Assembly (NCBI GenBank): GCA_905250125.1
Contig: CAJNOL010000873.1
Span: forward strand, 1 to 64,000
Direction: 5' to 3'
Source: Rotaria sordida
Lineage: Eukaryota > Rotifera > Eurotatoria > Philodinida > Philodinidae
Length of the DNA: 64,000 nucleotides
This document shows, piece by piece, positions 11,704 through 23,486 of the stretch. Below the pieces are notes generated by a model. It was not told the origin of the DNA, did no database searches, and saw nothing but the letters and a program-made list of their open reading frames with translations. The position numbers and the translations under genes are program-made. Positions within the stretch are counted from its first letter, which is position 1, and each line of letters starts with the position of its first letter.

Positions 11704-13564
11704 ATGACACTCGAACTCATTCCGAATGGTGATCTTGTTTTTAAAGGTCCATTTAATGTCGTTTCAACAACAGCACTTAAATTATCCAATAGTGGAAATG
11801 ATCGACTAGCTTATAAAATTAAAACAACAGCACCAAAACGTTATTGTGTTAAACCAAATAGTGGTTTTCTTGATCCACATGCAACTACTAATATACAAGG
11901 TAAAATCAAATAAAATCAATAAAAAGTTTTATTTTTAATTTCTTTTTGTTTTGTTCTATTAGTTATGTTACAACCACAAGCAGCTGGTCAACCTGATGAT
12001 CGTACGAAACATAAATTTATGGTACAATGGGTTGGTGTACCAAATAATTATACGGATGATGTGGATAATTTTGTAAGAGAAAATAAAAAAATAATATGAA
12101 ATAAATATTTCTATTTTTTTTTTCTTTTAGTGGAAACAAGATCTCAAAAATCTTAATGTACAAGATTCAAAATTAAAATGTGTATTTGCTGATGAACAAC
12201 CAGCAGCTGTTGTACCTAATGATCCACATGGACATCCTGAATTAAATGCGGTAAGTTAATTAAAAAAAAGCTAGTTTAGAAGTCATGTTCAATATTTAAA
12301 AGAAAAAATTAATTCGAACTAGTCGATACAATTGAATAGGAACACTGTAATTAGTTTCGTGTTGACATCTTTACTGTTCTGTCATATACAATGTTAGACT
12401 GTGTGATTAGAAATGCTTGTTTGATGTTTTCATCTACTATATATATATATATATATATGTATACACCTACATGACACAATAAGAAAAGAAAAAACAACCT
12501 GAGATATATCATTTACAACAGATCAATTGATGTTTATGAAAAACTTTTATTCATTTTCTATTTATTTATAATATTCAAAATACATTTTAAAAATAACAAT
12601 AGAATTTTGATTCGTAGGATAATTTGAATGAACTATAATTAAATTTGATGAAATTTTTGTTTTTTTTTTGCTGTGGTTTATAATAAATTGTTAATTAAAT
12701 TAAAATATTTTATATTCTAGTCAACTTTACGTAGTGTAAGTATAATCATTAGTTCTTCTCTTATTTGTTTGGCTAATTAAAAATCAAATTGCCTGACTAT
12801 ATCATATTTGTGCTACTATCCTTGTTATATATATATTTTTCTTTTTTTTTGCTTGCATGTATAATCGCGTACGCATTTAGACTGAATCAACAAATCTAAC
12901 TGAAAATCGTACACAACAACAACAACAACAAACACCATCTTCATCATCATCAGTTTTGAATCAAAGATCAACATCACCGACTAGTTCACGTTCAACAAAT
13001 CCTTTTCAATCTCAACATCAAGATCGTCAACAGGTTCTGTCTTATAATTATTGGATTATAATATATGGATAAATAAAATCTAAATTTTTTGTTTTTCCCT
13101 ATTTTTCACATTGCTTAACTTTTTGTTTTACTTTTGTGATATATTATTTGTTGATTTTCGATAAAAATTTATATCTTAATTATTAAAAAAAATATTTTTT
13201 TTTGTAGGATGTGGTTGACGATTCAAGTAAAACACGTCTCAAACAAGAAATTGATCATTTGAAAAAAGACAATGAAACTCTAAAAGTAATTATTTTATTT
13301 CGTCTTTTTTCTTTTCTTTTTATAATATACAATTTTCTTTAATTCTAAATCTAGGAAAAACTTAAACAACAAGAAAGTGGTCTTCGACAAAGAACAACAG
13401 CTGGTAATCCAGTCGTCGATCGACTTAAACCAAATCAGCAACAACAAAATGGTCTTGTTCTTTTTGGTATTGCTTTAAATGAACAACTTGTTCTTGTGGC
13501 ATTTGTTATTGCATTATTATTTGGGTTTTCACTCGGTTATTTTCTCTTTTCATGTAGCAATTAA
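11704..13564 (+). CDS. VAPB: VAP-A/B-type vesicle-associated membrane protein-associated protein (293 aa)
   Basis: Exons: 11704-11899, 11963-12072, 12131-12250, 12721-12735, 12881-13033, 13208-13285, 13355-13564; 294 codons, all phases agree. Residues 1 to about 125 form an MSP domain (LELIPNGDLVFKGPFNVV, TTAPKRYCVKPNSG) with TKHKFMVQ, the strand whose Lys and Met contact FFAT motifs in VAP proteins. Next come a Ser/Gln-rich linker, a short coiled coil (LKQEIDHLKKDNETLKEKLKQQ) and a C-terminal tail anchor (LVLVAFVIALLFGFSLGYFLF). This is the full VAP layout: an ER-anchored receptor for lipid-transfer and contact-site proteins. The fourth exon is only 15 bp and could be skipped without changing frame. 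I cannot tell VAPA from VAPB; the symbol stands for the family. Confidence 0.92.
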
Positions 13565-14311
13565 AAATAAACAATTATATTATCACATATAAAAACTAAT
13601 AACTAAAAACACACACATACTAGCCTTTATTATTATTTTTATAAGCGCGCATGTAAACATTCTAACCTTTAAAATAGGAAAAACATATATTAGAATTTAT
13701 CCTTCTATTCCGGTGTGTGTTACTTTACAAGATCTTTTCTTTTTTCTGATTTATATCAGCGCGCGCTTTATTAATCCTGGCTTTGATGTTCATTTCATTG
13801 AATGTTTGTCTCTTAATTTCTTTTTCTTTTTGTTAAATGTAATCAACATTTTGTGTCTATGTGTAAATCAAGCAACATTGAATTATTAAAAAAAAAATCA
13901 GAAAAAAAAGATAGACAAATAACAAACTAAAATGTGAACAGATTGTTTTCTTGCGTCTGCGAGGTTTGTGTCATTTTTTTTTCACGAATCCTTCCTTATT
14001 GATAACACTTTTTCTTCTTTCTTTCTTTTTTTTTCTCTCTTTGTGTATTCATATTTATTTCAACAGGAAAGTTCTTTGTATCGCTTGAAAATCGAATGAA
14101 TTCATATACGATTTCTTTATTCTTCATTTAAGCATAATTGTGTTGTCTTGCTGCTTCTTTCTAATCATTTGCTCTTTTTCTTTCTTTCTTTTTTTCTTTT
14201 TTGGAAATAAGTTAACCAACTAAAATACCCAAAGACATTGCAGTTATAACTTTTGTTGTCTTTTGTTTGAAGATTTTGATTTTGTTTTAAAAGAAAAAAA
14301 AAATCAAGAAT
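13565..14311. other. Spacer between VAP and gamma-tubulin
   Basis: This stretch contains the VAP 3' flank (an AATAAA-like run soon after the stop) and the gamma-tubulin upstream region. It is rich in T-tracts. No gene is seen. Confidence 0.5.
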
Positions 14312-17300
14312 ATGCCTAGTGAAATTATTACATTACAACTTGGACAATGTGGCAATCAGAGTGAGTGATATAGGGAATAACTGAATTTGTTTTCTAATGA
14401 AGATTTAAAAAAAATTTAACATAAGATAATAGTTTATTTCATAAACTAATCAACTTTTATTATAGCATTAAGGTGTAATTTGATGTAGAATGTTTAATGA
14501 ATACAATTCATTTTTAAAAAATTTGCCTAGATTTTGAAAGCATATAACAAATCAAACAAAAATTTGTTAATCTAATAAAGTTTATTTTTTTTGAAAAAGA
14601 GTACTGAAGATTTTATTTTTAAAAAGTGCCGTTGATTTACTAGTACTATACTATTCTGCGAGTAAACTAGATCTATATATGGAAGAAATGATACCTTTAC
14701 CTTTCGACTACCTTGCGATATGAGGTGCTGCTTAGCGACAGATTCAACAACTCAATATCTTCCCTACGACTAATACAAGCTGTAGCTCTGTCTGATGTAG
14801 AATTCTTTTGCTCAATTACTTGAGTGCCCTATACACATTAACTAATCACAAGAGTAGGTGTATGTCACAAACGCGTTCAATATGCTATCTGACGGGTGAT
14901 CCGAGATAGATAACCGTTATTGACTTGTTCAGGGTCATTCTATGGTTGATCGTATTAAGGTTTGAATGCAAAACCTTGTACATATGTGTCAAACAATATA
15001 GTCATTCATCTATCATGGTCCAATCTTCATACGATTAGTCTTTTTGAAACGACTATTTTCATAAACTAGTCCATTGAAAATAATTATATTCATATAATAA
15101 TCATTCATAATAGAATGTGAACTTGAACTGTATAATTCTTATTTATGTTTCAAGGTGATTTAATTTGTTGAAAAGAAAATTTCCTTTTTTAGTTCGAAAG
15201 AGTGAAGAATAACTATATACGAATCGAAAAAGAATTGTATTTTCATTTCAGAATGTTTAATTCGTATGAAAATTATTTTTAATTAATAATAAAAAAAAGA
15301 TTTCATTTGAAATTTTAATATTTAGAAACTATTGTTTATGTACATTGTAAATATTCGAATAAAAATCATTTTATCTTTCCTTTTGATTGAAGTAGAATAT
15401 TTAGTTGTTCTTGAAAATTGATCATTTATAATATTCACTTATTCTTTAGTTGGTATGGAATTTTGGAAACAATTATGTGCTGAACATGGAATAAGTCCTG
15501 AAGGCAAACTAGAACCATTTGCAACAGAAGGTTCTGATAGAAAAGATGTTTTTTTCTATCAAGTTTGTTCAATATATTTGTTGATAAATGAAATATTTTA
15601 ATGTATGTTAGGCTGATGATCAACATTACATTCCACGTTCTGTTTTACTTGATCTTGAACCTCGTGTTATTGATGGTATTATGAAATCACCATATAAACA
15701 TTTATATAATCCTGAAAATGTTTATATTTCAAAAGATGGTGGAGGCGCTGGTATAGTTTATTTTTATTTAGAAAAAACATAATAACAACCTCAATGTAAT
15801 CATCATTCTTTTTATAGGTAATAATTGGGCTCAAGGTTATCATCAAGGTGATAAATTATCTGAAGAAATTTTTGATATTATTGATCGTGAAGCTGATAAT
15901 GGTGATTCACTTGAAGTTAGTTTCATTTTTAAATTATTATTATTATTCTTTTCAATTTTTATTTCTCCAGGGTTTTGTGCTTTGTCATTCAATAGCTGGA
16001 GGTACAGGCTCAGGAATGGGTAGTAATATTCTTGAAAAACTCAATGATCGGTGAATAAATATTTCAAATAATTATAATCAATCATATTTTCTTTTTTTTA
16101 TTTATCTAATAGATTTCCAAAAAAATTAATTCAAACTTATTCAGTTTTTCCTATGACAAATGAAGTGGTGAGAAAACTAAATTTAACACGAATTATATTT
16201 TTCAATTTTTTTTTCTTTTCTATCTTCATTGTATTGAATTATGTGAAAGAAATATTTAATTCAAAGCTTTATAAAATAGTACTGTAGTTTTTATCATAAC
16301 TTATAATCATAAATTGAGTAATCAAATGTAAAACATAGAATAATATTTTTCTTGAATATAATCATGATCAATTTTCACTTGACTGATTCTCAAGAAAAAT
16401 TATATTTCTGATAAATTGTTTCAACCTGTTAATCGGAAACATTCATAGATAATGTGATATTCGATTTAACTATATAATTATCGAATAACTTAAAGACTAC
16501 ATCATCATTATTCATCTAGAAATTCTTTAGATTTGTAACCAATAATAATCTTAGTTCATTTTTCATTAATCAACGAGAATATATGACGAGTTTCTTTGTT
16601 TTTTTTTTTTTATAATTCGGATCAACTTTGTATCATTCAGCAGTCAATACGAAATATGTTTCGAATGACAAGTCCTAAATAACTTTACCATAATGTATCT
16701 AATATATTGCTCATTAGACAATATATGCAATTGAAAGTATAGTTCATCAATAAAATACAAGCTTTGAATATATGACTTAATCTGATTAAAAATACTAACG
16801 AAGAAATCTTGTTAGATATACAAGTCGTTTTGATTTCACCTTTCTAATCATAAACTGACATCGATGCGACATAGAAAGATTGAAAAAGATTCATTTCCTT
16901 GAATAGTCCTTGCTGAATTATAAATGCATTACTATATTTCCGGTCATCAACAGGTTATTTTAGGAAAAAATTGAATAAACAAGTATCAATTTGAAGTTTT
17001 GATTAATAACTAATTGGAAAAAATCCTAAAACATCTCAAAAGTTTCTATCAATCGATGTTTTCTCTAAGATAAGTCTGTGAACAAAACTTTATAATGCTT
17101 GTATAATTCAACAACAAGGATTCAAGGAAATGAATTCATTTCAACTTTTCTATATAACATTAAGATCTTTTTTTTTATGAATAAAGGATGTCATTAAAAT
17201 AGTTTAAACATGTGATTATATTCTCTTATATAAATACAAATCTTTTCTTTGAATAGGCAGATGTTGTTGTTCAACCATATAATTCAGTTTTGACACTTAA

Positions 17301-18526
17301 ACGTTTAGCTGAAAATGCTGATTGTACTGTAAGTTAAATTTTATTTAAAGAAAATTGATTGAAAAAGATTTTTCTTGTTGGTTTTTGTATTTAAATAGGT
17401 TGTCTTAGATAATACAGCATTAAATCGTATTGCTACTGAACGTCTTAAAAAGACGACACCAACATTTGCTGAACTTAATCAACTAGTAATTTATTATTTT
17501 TTTTTTGATTATTTTTAAAGATTTTTCCCTATAAATTTTATTAAAGGTATCAACAATTATGTCTGGTAGTACATCAACACTTCGTTATCCAGGTTATATG
17601 AATAATGATTTGATTAGTCTTATATCATCACTTATTCCAACACCTCGTTTACATTTTCTTATTTCGGCTTATACACCATTGACATCTGATAATACAGTAA
17701 GAAGAAAAAAAAATTTACATATATTTGATTACACTATTATATTTTATATAATTATAATAGGAATCTGAAGTACGTAAAACAACTGTTCTTGATGTAATGC
17801 GTCGTTTATTACAACCAAAAAATGTTATGGTTACAACTGCATCTCGTGATAAAAATTTAACACATTGTTATGTTTCAATATTGAATATAATTCAAGGTGA
17901 AGTTGATCCATCTGAGGTATTTTGTTTTTCTTTTGTTTTATTCTATTGATTTCCATATTTTGAAAATAGGTTCATAAAAGTTTAATGCGTATTCGTGAAC
18001 GAAAATTAGCAGAATTTATTCCATGGGGTCCAGCATCAATTCAAGTAGCTTTATCAAAAAAATCACCATATATTACAACACAACATCGTGTTAGTGGATT
18101 AATGCTTGCTAATCATACAGGCATTTCATCAGTATGTTAAATTATTTGATTAATAATATAAAATAAAATTATATTTATTTAGTTATTTGATCGAATATGT
18201 GACCATTATGATAAATTAATAAAACGTGAAGCATTCGTAGAAAATTTTCGTCGATTACCTAAGTTTAAAGAAAATCTCGACGAATTTAATGATTCACGTG
18301 AAGTAAGATAATAAGTTGTCTGTTTTATTTTTTCTTGTTGTTATTATTTTTTTGTTTTTGAATTTTAGGCTGTACAAGGACTTATGGATGAATATCGTGC
18401 AGCAACAAGAAAAGATTATATTAATTTTGGTAATTCAGAAACAACTCAAGTAAGTAAAAAGAATGTTCAATTTAAAACTTCTTTTGTTTTTGTTTTCATT
18501 ATTATATTCTTTTATAGGCTGAATAA
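14312..18526 (+). CDS. TUBG1: Gamma-tubulin (456 aa, 14 coding exons)
   Basis: Exons: 14312-14360, 15450-15562, 15612-15750, 15818-15915, 15971-16050, 16113-16167, 17257-17328, 17399-17485, 17547-17696, 17761-17916, 17970-18131, 18183-18302, 18369-18449, 18518-18526; 457 codons. The start [16 protein letters not shown], the GTP-binding loop [41 protein letters not shown] and [20 protein letters not shown] identify gamma-tubulin rather than alpha or beta. Vertebrate gamma-tubulin is 451 aa. It nucleates microtubules in the gamma-tubulin ring complex at centrosomes and spindle poles. The last coding exon contributes only Ala-Glu-stop. Introns 1 and 6 are each about 1.1 kb, against roughly 50-80 bp for the others; intron 6 carries a foldback repeat. 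Confidence 0.96.
16860..17160. repeat. Foldback repeat in gamma-tubulin intron 6
   Basis: The arms lie at about 16870-16935 and 17095-17157. TTCATTTCCTTGAATAGTCC pairs with a CAAGGATTCAAGGAAATGAA-type inverse, and GAATTATAAATGCATT pairs with AATGCTTGTATAATTC. It is non-coding and explains part of this intron's unusual length. Confidence 0.6.
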
Positions 18527-18864
18527 ATACATTTGTATATCGGTGCTAATTAGTAATAATTTTAATTAAAATTCTTTTGAATGTAGAAACTTTGTTTTTT
18601 TTATTAATGACGACTTGTTTTTGTTTTTTTTTGTGAATAAAAATAATGCTTTAATCGATTTTCAATGTTACATTTTATTTCGTCAGAGTTGGCAGATAGC
18701 AGAGAGGTAAGGAAGCGGAAAAATTTTAACAACTCTCAACTGAGAATATTGCTTCCTAAAAATTGTAAATAATCGTTTTCGTTCATAATTAGCAAGAAAA
18801 ACAATATGTCGTAGTGATTTTGGTCCTATGTGGAAATTCATCAATGTAGTAAAATCTCTCTGAC

Positions 18865-20209
18865 GAGGGAAGGTTCCCAAGTGTGAATCGTCGTTTCGAA
18901 TGGAAGATATCCCAGTTTGTAGAGCTCGACAAGCTGAGTCTAGTGGCATAAAGCATTTTTCCCGACGCAGCTAGAAACTAGAAAAGCAGTTAGGATAATT
19001 ATGAAAAATCATATAGGAAACATTGGAATTTTAACGATATTGCAATCCGAGAGAGCTATATATAACCATTGATTTCGTCACTTTTGGCTATCAACTCTAG
19101 TGAAATAGACCAAAAAGTGTATAGCTATGACTTATTTTGTATATGTTACTGATGACACCCCACACCCATCCTGCAGTAAGTCTGGAAAATTAAATAAATC
19201 CCTAGTAGAATATTGGATCCGAGAAGTTTTAGACAAAGTTACAATTACTCGATTGCTTCTGTTAGTCGATCATTGGTCGCCGCAGGCCGATATAACAGCA
19301 TATGAAAACAGTTTAACAAAAGGCCAGTCATGTAAATTGATGATGATATCCAAAAGAACGACATCAACCAAGCAACCGTGCGATGCCTATTTTTTTCGAC
19401 AGTGCAAAGAATTAACAAAGAAAATTTACCATCGTGTATCTTAAGATGAACTCGATGTTGATTTGAGAAACCGTGATACTATTATCAAAATACAAAGTTT
19501 AGTACATAATCAATTGAGTTCGACTGCATTCCGATCCATGATTTCAATTGCGTGGTCAACTTGTGGCTATATTCCACAGCAATATCCGAAATCCTCCAAC
19601 ATATTAGAAGTCTGCTTCTCTTCGCTAGCCGACACTTGCTCATACAATAATTGTGATCAAGACATATTCATTTGTTGCAGTCATTGTCGACGAACACTGT
19701 GTTTCGAATATTTTTTTTTATGCTTATCACTTTCATTGATCCCATATGAAACATACATTTTCAAATAAAAAAAAAAACTATCAAGTATAAAGACCGTCAC
19801 ATACTAAAAAAATGCAAGTCAGGACGGCTTGAAGTTCGCAATGTATCGACTTTACTCTCATAAGATTATTGATACTCTTCGGAATATACTTTGCAAATAA
19901 TTTAACTGTTCATTGATGTCATCAGTAACATATGCAAAATAAGGCATAGCTATACATTTTTTTGTCTATTTCACTAGAGTTGATAGCCAAAAGTGACAAA
20001 ATCAATGGTTATATATAGCTCTCTCGGATTGCAATATCGTTAAAATTCCAATGTTTCTTATATAATTTTTCATAATTATCCTAACTGTTTTCCCAGTTTC
20101 TAGCTGCGTCGAGAAAAATGCTTTATGCCACTAGACTCAGCTCGTTGAGCTCTACAAACTGGGATATCTTCCATTCGAAACGACGATTCACACTTGGGGA
20201 TCTTCCCTC
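18865..20209. mobile_element. DNA transposon with ~290-bp terminal inverted repeats
   Basis: The segment 18865-19156 recurs inverted, nearly identical, at about 19915-20209. Shared blocks include GAGGGAAGG, CCCAAGTGTGAATCG, TGGCATAAAGCATTTTT, AATCCGAGAGAGCTATATA and ATGTTACTGATGACA. The ends start GAGGGAAG and close CTTCCCTC. No clear target-site duplication is visible. The interior holds only the C-terminal part of a transposase-like frame. The copy is therefore internally deleted or decayed, but the near identity of the long arms suggests fairly recent activity or gene conversion. Confidence 0.75.
19127..19768 (+). pseudogene. C-terminal remnant of a DDE-superfamily transposase
   Basis: One reading frame runs through 19127-19768 with a single internal TAA at 19442-19444. 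Before it, RLLLLVDHWSPQAD, an SKRTTSTKQPCDAYFF block and RQCKELTKKIYHRV resemble the last catalytic strands and the QP.D..FFR..K helix of pogo/mariner-like DDE domains. After it, a CSHCRRTLCFEYFF tail gives a CxxC/His-Cys finger-like end. The N-terminal DNA-binding part and the first catalytic Asp are missing, so this copy could not mobilise itself. The family assignment is inference from short motifs. Confidence 0.55.
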
Positions 20210-21034
20210 ATTAGCCGATTAATATCAATAGGTAATATTTATTTCATGGGAACTCATCAATCCTTATTGGTGAGATAGCATTGTATTGAAAAATAATTTG
20301 TTTATGATCTTTCTTTTTCTGAAAAATGATCAGATCAATTCCTTTCTTGGACAAAAAGCATCAAACACGGCCATTCCCACAAAAAGTTATCTTATGGAAT
20401 TAGTTTTCTTTTAAAGTCTTGTGCATTATTTGAAATTTGTGCAGTTCATTATTGTCTCCCATCTATGCAATGAGTGTACTACACTTATATCACGATTAAC
20501 ATTTGGGATCTGCCAATCCTGGTCGCGTAATTGCAAAATACAGCTCATGATAATACGAATTTCTCATTGAACAATCTAGGATGAGCTTCAATCTAAATAT
20601 TACTGGTACTCTTTGTTGAAAAGTCAGACAGACTTCATAGATGGTATATGATGTCTACAAATCAGTGAAATAGGATTCTCATCAGCTTGATCTTATGCTC
20701 AAAGAATTATCATGCATACCGCTAGAAAAGTTAGTAGAATCATATTGATTTAAGAGAGCCGTCTTGCCCTTTTCATCGATGTAAGTTTAACAACAATTAG
20801 CGTGTATGGTGTTGTCAAACTTAATTCATGCTCTTGCATAAATATTCAAAGTGATATCTTCAGTAAAAGACATTAATAACACCGTCATCCACACTATATT
20901 CTATTCTCCAAAGTGATCTTCAGAGAACGGTGATCATATTGCCAAAAACAGCAACATTTAAGGTTTTGAAATTTGTCAGATATTCCATTTATTGTCAATA
21001 AACTGACAAACTTGCTCAAACAATCACGTCTCAT
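20210..21034. other. Unannotated interval between two mobile elements
   Basis: There are no open frames of interest and no repeat that I can match elsewhere in the window. It is moderately AT-rich unique-looking sequence, possibly eroded transposon. Confidence 0.4.
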
Positions 21035-21799
21035 GTTATATCCGACATTTATATTATCATTCATTTTTTTCTCTTTCTATCATTTCTTTTTTCTTGTTAT
21101 ACCTGGTGACACACATATATATGTGATGTACACTCGATTAGTCATATCATTTTTTTTCCTTTAAATAAAGTTTATGTTTGTCCTCGAAGTGACCTCACAT
21201 TTTGTCCTTAAATTTATTCTAACAGAAGGAAAGCATAATATGTTCATACTAAATGAAAGTTATCAAGAACTGAATGCATGAATTTGATCTTATAATGAAC
21301 AAGATTCGTCGCTGACAATCATCATGGATATTTAGTATTATTTTTAGAAATTTATGCGGGTTATGTTTATCGTGTGTAGATAGTTTATTAGAATAGCATG
21401 ATTGTGAGGAAATACAAATAAGGCAAAAAAAAAGCAAATAGTTTAAAATATAATGAAAAAACTAACAAGGTTTGGATGTGAGAAGACAAAACTACCTAGT
21501 GCATAATGTTTGTTCATGTTGATAATGGTAGATGTGAATATTCGATTTTCATCGTAGATTTGTGTTTGTGACATACATCCTAGAAAAATAAAAGTACGAT
21601 CGATTCAATACTAGATGATTCTGGAAATGACATTGTCAAAGAGAAATGGACTTATGATGAAATAAAATATCAGAACAATTGTCTTAACGAATTATCATCA
21701 AAGAGCGGTTGTCAAACAAGATACCTGACTTATTTTTTGCCAAGACTGCATTCAATATTCTTCTCATTTTGAGGAAGTAGTAACCAACTTGTAGCCATG

Positions 21800-22350
21800 A
21801 ATAGAGTTCACAAGCTCAATGAATAATTCTCCAAGAGATTTTTTCAAGTATTTTGCTCAATTCAAAGCAAAGATTTGGAGTTGATTACATCAACTATCAA
21901 CACACGGCAAATAAATAATTCTTTTAAAGATTCTCTCAAATATTTTGCTCAAGTGAAAGCAAAGATTTGGAGTTGGTTACATCAACTATGAACACGCGAC
22001 AAATGAATAATTCTTCCCACGATTCTTTCAAATATTCTGCTCAATTCAAAGCAAAGATTTGGAGTTGATTGCATCAACTATGAACACACCACAAATGAAT
22101 AATTCTCAACAAAGATACTTTCAAAAATTTTGTTCAATTCAAAGCAAACATTTGGAGTTGATTACGTCAACTATGAACACACGACAAATGAATAATTCTT
22201 TCCAAGATTCTTTCAAATATTTTGCCCAATTCAAAGCAAAGATTTGGAGTTGATTACATCAACTATGAACACACGACGAATAAATAATTCTCCAAAAGAT
22301 TCTTTCAAATATTTTGCTTAATTCGAAGCAAAGATTTGGAGTTGATTACA
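21800..22350. repeat. Tandem repeat, 92-bp unit, about 6 copies
   Basis: The block GCAAAGATTTGGAGTTGATT begins at 21867, 21959, 22051, 22144, 22236 and 22328, a spacing of 92-93 bp. Each unit also carries AACTATGAACACACGACAAA and AATAATTCTT. The copies differ at several positions each, so the array is not brand new. Confidence 0.9.
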
Positions 22351-22686
22351 TGATCGAGAAAGAAACGACAGATTAACTCCCTTCTAGTTTCTGGAGTAGC
22401 TGAGCGAGAAGCTCTCTAAAATCCCAATCATTGTCAATTAGTGTTGCTTGTATTATGCAGCTTGTTATCACCAATGCCAAAATGGAGATTAAGCAAACCA
22501 TTTGAATGGTCTTCTGTATTGTCGTTTGTTACTGTTCGACGCTGATGAGAGAATAGTAGATAAATATGAGCAAGTATGTAAATGGTATGCTCTTGTAGTA
22601 ATGGTTCGGCTTTATAATCCGAATATTGAAATGGAATGAGATGAATATCGATGCACGCGTGCTTTTATATCTAACTGGCAATGAGT

Positions 22687-23016
22687 AGAAATTCCCCATC
22701 TATCGATGGGGATTCCCCAACTATAGATAGGAATGCGCACACTTATCGGTCCAAATTCTGTGCTTTGCGGTAGGAATTTCCCACCTATCAATAAGAATTC
22801 CCCATCTAACGATGGGAGTTCCCCATCTAACGATGGGAGTTCCCCATCTATCTATGGGAGTTCCCCACCTATAGATGGGAATTTTTGATCGATCGATGGG
22901 AATTTTTGACTAATCGATGGGAATTTTCGACCTACTGATGGGAATTTTCGACCTACTAATGGGAATTTTCGACCTACTGATGGAAATTTTTGACCTACTC
23001 ATGGGAATTTTCGACT
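22687..23016. repeat. Tandem repeat, 21-bp unit, about 15 copies, near-palindromic units
   Basis: Units such as GGAGTTCCCCATCTAACGATG and, further right, GGAATTTTCGACCTACTGATG repeat every 21 bp. In the left half the CCCATCTA..GATGGG core is close to a palindrome; in the right half the units drift to a different sequence. The array lies wholly inside the 21035-23233 foldback element. Confidence 0.85.
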
Positions 23017-23486
23017 CATCTATTATGTTCTCCTTTCGTTAGAATAAATTTAAGGGCAAATGTGAGGTCGTTTGAGGACAAACATAACTTTTATTTCAAA
23101 AAAGATGATCTGACTAGTCAAGTGTATATCACATATATATATATAAACATCACCAGGTATAACACGAAAAAAAGAAGCGATAGAAAGAAAAAGAAAAGAA
23201 AAAAAGAATGATAATATAGATGTCGGATATAACAGCCTTGTCGGACAAGGAAAAAAGTTTTGTTTACAAAACACTTTTCTTTTGTTTTTAAACATAACAA
23301 CGTAACTGTAAATGTATCAAATGAAAGAGAAAAAGAAAAAAAACAGTAGGAACAAATGTTCATATAATATCATGAAGGAAATATAAAACACAAAGAAGAA
23401 AAATGCACTATAGAGAAAAAATCTGACAATAATAAAAAAAATTCAACAATAAAAAGAGAAAAAAAATATATGTTTACTATTGTTGT

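Larger units (their letters stand above)
21035..23233. mobile_element. 2.2-kb foldback element with ~200-bp inverted ends enclosing two tandem arrays
   Basis: The left arm (21035-21230) and right arm (about 23031-23233) are inverted copies. Examples are GTTATATCCGACAT against ATGTCGGATATAAC, GAGGTCGTTTGAGGACAAAC against its CTCGAAGTGACCTCAC counterpart, and TCCTTAAATTTATTCTAAC against GTTAGAATAAATTTAAGG. Between them lie a 92-bp tandem array and a 21-bp array and no transposase, so the element is non-autonomous. The open frames on both strands of the right arm are shadows of its A/T tracts. Confidence 0.7.

Noticed and set aside
14361-17256. Gamma-tubulin introns 1 and 6 both count to 1089 bp
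   Set aside because: Their sequences are unrelated as far as I can see, so the equal length is taken as coincidence.
23050-23363. Phe/Ser-rich frames on both strands near 23.0-23.4 kb
   Set aside because: They arise from A/T tracts in and beside the right inverted arm of the 21035-23233 element.
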